From an uncultured Lachnospiraceae bacterium (GTDB lineage: Bacteria > Bacillota > Clostridia > Lachnospirales > Lachnospiraceae): a stretch of 61,625 bases of DNA. Positions 60,303 through 61,625 of this stretch are shown piece after piece (positions within the stretch are counted from its first letter, which is position 1; every line of letters starts with the position of its first letter). Below the pieces are notes generated by a model that had not been told where the DNA came from, did not search any database, and worked only from the letters and a program-made list of their open reading frames with translations. The translations under genes were made by a program, and so were the position numbers. The stretch spans positions 1 through 61,625 of the forward strand of contig CAJUBR010000008.1 of the NCBI GenBank assembly GCA_910584695.1, written 5' to 3'.

Positions 60303-61547
60303 ATGGAATTAGAGCAGATGGGAAGGCTTGCAAAGGAGGCTTCCAGAAACTTAATGAAATTATCCAAACCCGTTAAAAATACCTGCCTGCTGACAGTTGC
60401 AGAAAATTTAATTGACAATACGGAAATGATTTTGGAAGCCAATAAAAAGGATTTGGAAAAGGGACGGGAAAATCATATGCCGGAATCTCTGTTAGACAGG
60501 CTTTGTCTTACAAAGGAGCGGATACTTGGAATTGCAGAGGGTGTCAGACAGGTTGTGGCATTGGAGGACCCGGTGGGAGAAGTCATTTCCATGAAAGAAC
60601 GTCCCAACGGATTAATGATCGGAAAAAAAAGAGTTCCGTTAGGTGTGATCGGGATGATTTACGAATCCCGTCCAAATGTTACTGTAGATGCGTTTTCCCT
60701 TTGTTTTAAGACCGGAAATGCAGTGATTCTTAGGGGAGGGTCCGATGCCATTTATTCCAATACGGCATTGGTATCGATTATCAAGAAATCGTTAGAAGAA
60801 AATCAGGTTACACCGGATGCTGTATTTTTATTAGAGGATACAAGCCGTGAGACAGCATCAAAAATGATGCAGTTAAATGAATATATTGATGTGCTGATTC
60901 CAAGAGGCGGTGCTGGATTAATCCGCTCGGTGGTTCAAAATGCAACCGTTCCGGTAATCGAAACGGGAACCGGAAACTGTCATGTTTACATTGACCAAAC
61001 TGCCGACGTGGATATGGCCGTATCCATTGTAAAAAATGCAAAACTGCAAAGGCTTGGGGTATGCAATGCCTGTGAATCCCTTGTCATTCATAAAGATATT
61101 GCAAAGGAAGTTCTACCGAAGCTTCTTACCATGTTAAAAGAAAACGGCTGTGAGGTAAGAGGAGATAAAACGGTTCAGGCTTATGATGAAACGGTGGTTC
61201 CGGCAGTAACAGAGGACTATGGAACAGAATATCTGGATAAGATTATTTCTGCAAAGGTGGTAGATTCCATTGAAGATGCCATTGAACATATCAATGCAAA
61301 TTCCACCGGGCACTCGGAGGCGATTGTCACAAAGGATTACGAACATGCCCAGAAATTCTTAAATGAGATTGATTCTGCGGCTGTATATGTCAATGCGTCG
61401 ACCCGATATACAGACGGATTTGAATTTGGTTTCGGAGCAGAGATCGGCATTAGTACGCAAAAGCTTCATGCCAGAGGACCTATGGGGTTAGAGGCACTGA
61501 CCACGACAAAATATATTATTTATGGAAATGGGCAGGTTCGACCTTAA
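60303..61547 (+). CDS. proA: Gamma-glutamyl phosphate reductase (glutamate-5-semialdehyde dehydrogenase)
   Basis: Second step of proline biosynthesis, NADPH-dependent. The 414-residue aldehyde-dehydrogenase-fold protein has 'PLGVIGMIYESRPNVTVDAF', 'GNAVILRGGSDA', 'LIPRGGAGLIR', the catalytic cysteine region 'RLGVCNACESL' and 'ARGPMGLEALTT'. ATG 60303 is favoured over 60294 because AAGGAG (60288-60293) abuts 60294. proB is not adjacent within the window. The end of the window's palindromic element begins 23 nt after the stop. Confidence 0.97.
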   Translation: MELEQMGRLAKEASRNLMKLSKPVKNTCLLTVAENLIDNTEMILEANKKDLEKGRENHMPESLLDRLCLTKERILGIAEGVRQVVALEDPVGEVISMKERPNGLMIGKKRVPLGVIGMIYESRPNVTVDAFSLCFKTGNAVILRGGSDAIYSNTALVSIIKKSLEENQVTPDAVFLLEDTSRETASKMMQLNEYIDVLIPRGGAGLIRSVVQNATVPVIETGTGNCHVYIDQTADVDMAVSIVKNAKLQRLGVCNACESLVIHKDIAKEVLPKLLTMLKENGCEVRGDKTVQAYDETVVPAVTEDYGTEYLDKIISAKVVDSIEDAIEHINANSTGHSEAIVTKDYEHAQKFLNEIDSAAVYVNASTRYTDGFEFGFGAEIGISTQKLHARGPMGLEALTTTKYIIYGNGQVRP

Positions 61548-61570
61548 AGGAATTCGGTTTTTGGTATGTT

Positions 61571-61625
61571 TAGGCAATTGCGAAACTCTGTTTTCGTTAC
61601 CGACCGTTGTACAATATAGACAATA
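61571..61625 (-). repeat. Half-copy of the dispersed palindromic element (left half), cut by the window end
   Basis: The reverse complement of this segment is nearly identical to bases 24-80 and close to 32771-32820. The outer end (taggcaattgcg) faces proA, 23 nt after its stop, and the inner part continues past the window edge. Confidence 0.8.

Noticed and set aside
1..61625. CRISPR array, tRNA or rRNA genes, prophage or transposase
   Set aside because: No regularly spaced repeats, no tRNA T-loop-type sequence in a cloverleaf context, and no integrase, transposase or phage structural gene was seen.

Overview
The window looks like a chromosomal segment of a low-GC, endospore-forming Clostridia, most likely a Lachnospiraceae (Clostridium cluster XIVa) relative. 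Pointers are spoIVA, yqfC and yqfD, a BofC-like protein, recU, two DacF-type D-Ala-D-Ala carboxypeptidases, strong AGGAGG ribosome binding sites, sigma-A type promoters, and a methyl-accepting chemotaxis protein. Genus cannot be fixed from the sequence alone. Almost all genes are on the + strand; only the DUF368 gene (8136-9011) is on the - strand. I saw no rRNA, tRNA, CRISPR or transposase gene.

Layout. 1-8.0 kb: FlhB-C-like protein, YraN, PgeF (YfiH), Der, PlsY, GpsA, SpoIVA, ScpA and ScpB, which is a classical Firmicutes housekeeping and sporulation block closed by a strong terminator. 8.1-9.0 kb: a DUF368 (undecaprenyl-phosphate translocase type) membrane protein, convergent with scpB. 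9.1-13.7 kb: an AT-rich accessory island holding a frameshifted small DUF4177-like gene, two paralogous ABC proteins in which ATPase and permease are one chain, and a minimal M50 intramembrane metalloprotease. These three intact genes overlap one another, and decayed gene tails lie on the right side. 13.7-27.4 kb: cell-wall enzymes (two DacF-type carboxypeptidases, an L,D-transpeptidase, an M23 peptidase) interleaved with DAHP synthase and nucleoside salvage (DeoB, Pdp, PunA and an adenosine-deaminase-like amidohydrolase). 27.4-36 kb: small alarmone synthetase, RNA methyltransferase, SDR, pseudouridine synthase, RecU, TrpS and a chemotaxis receptor.

36-47.8 kb: histidine biosynthesis (hisZ, hisG, hisD, then hisB and a HisF-like/HisI/HisE fusion). 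It is split in the middle by a 6 kb module of two FtsX-like permeases, an ABC ATPase and an OmpR-type two-component system. 47.8-61.6 kb: a 53-residue membrane protein, alaS, rpsU, yqfC-yqfD-phoH-ybeY, a YerB-like lipoprotein, cytidine deaminase, a BofC-like protein, two flavoproteins, a DUF896 protein, 5-formyl-THF cyclo-ligase and proA.

The most unusual structure is a dispersed palindromic element. One half-copy sits at each end of the window, in opposite orientation, and a full palindromic copy lies between recU and trpS (32771-32962). Both copies on the + strand end 15-16 nt before a Shine-Dalgarno sequence. A second, smaller hairpin repeat occurs twice (31792-31824 and 50721-50753). Several other structured, non-coding leaders (upstream of trpS, of the alarmone synthetase, of the M23 peptidase and of cdd) are also noted.
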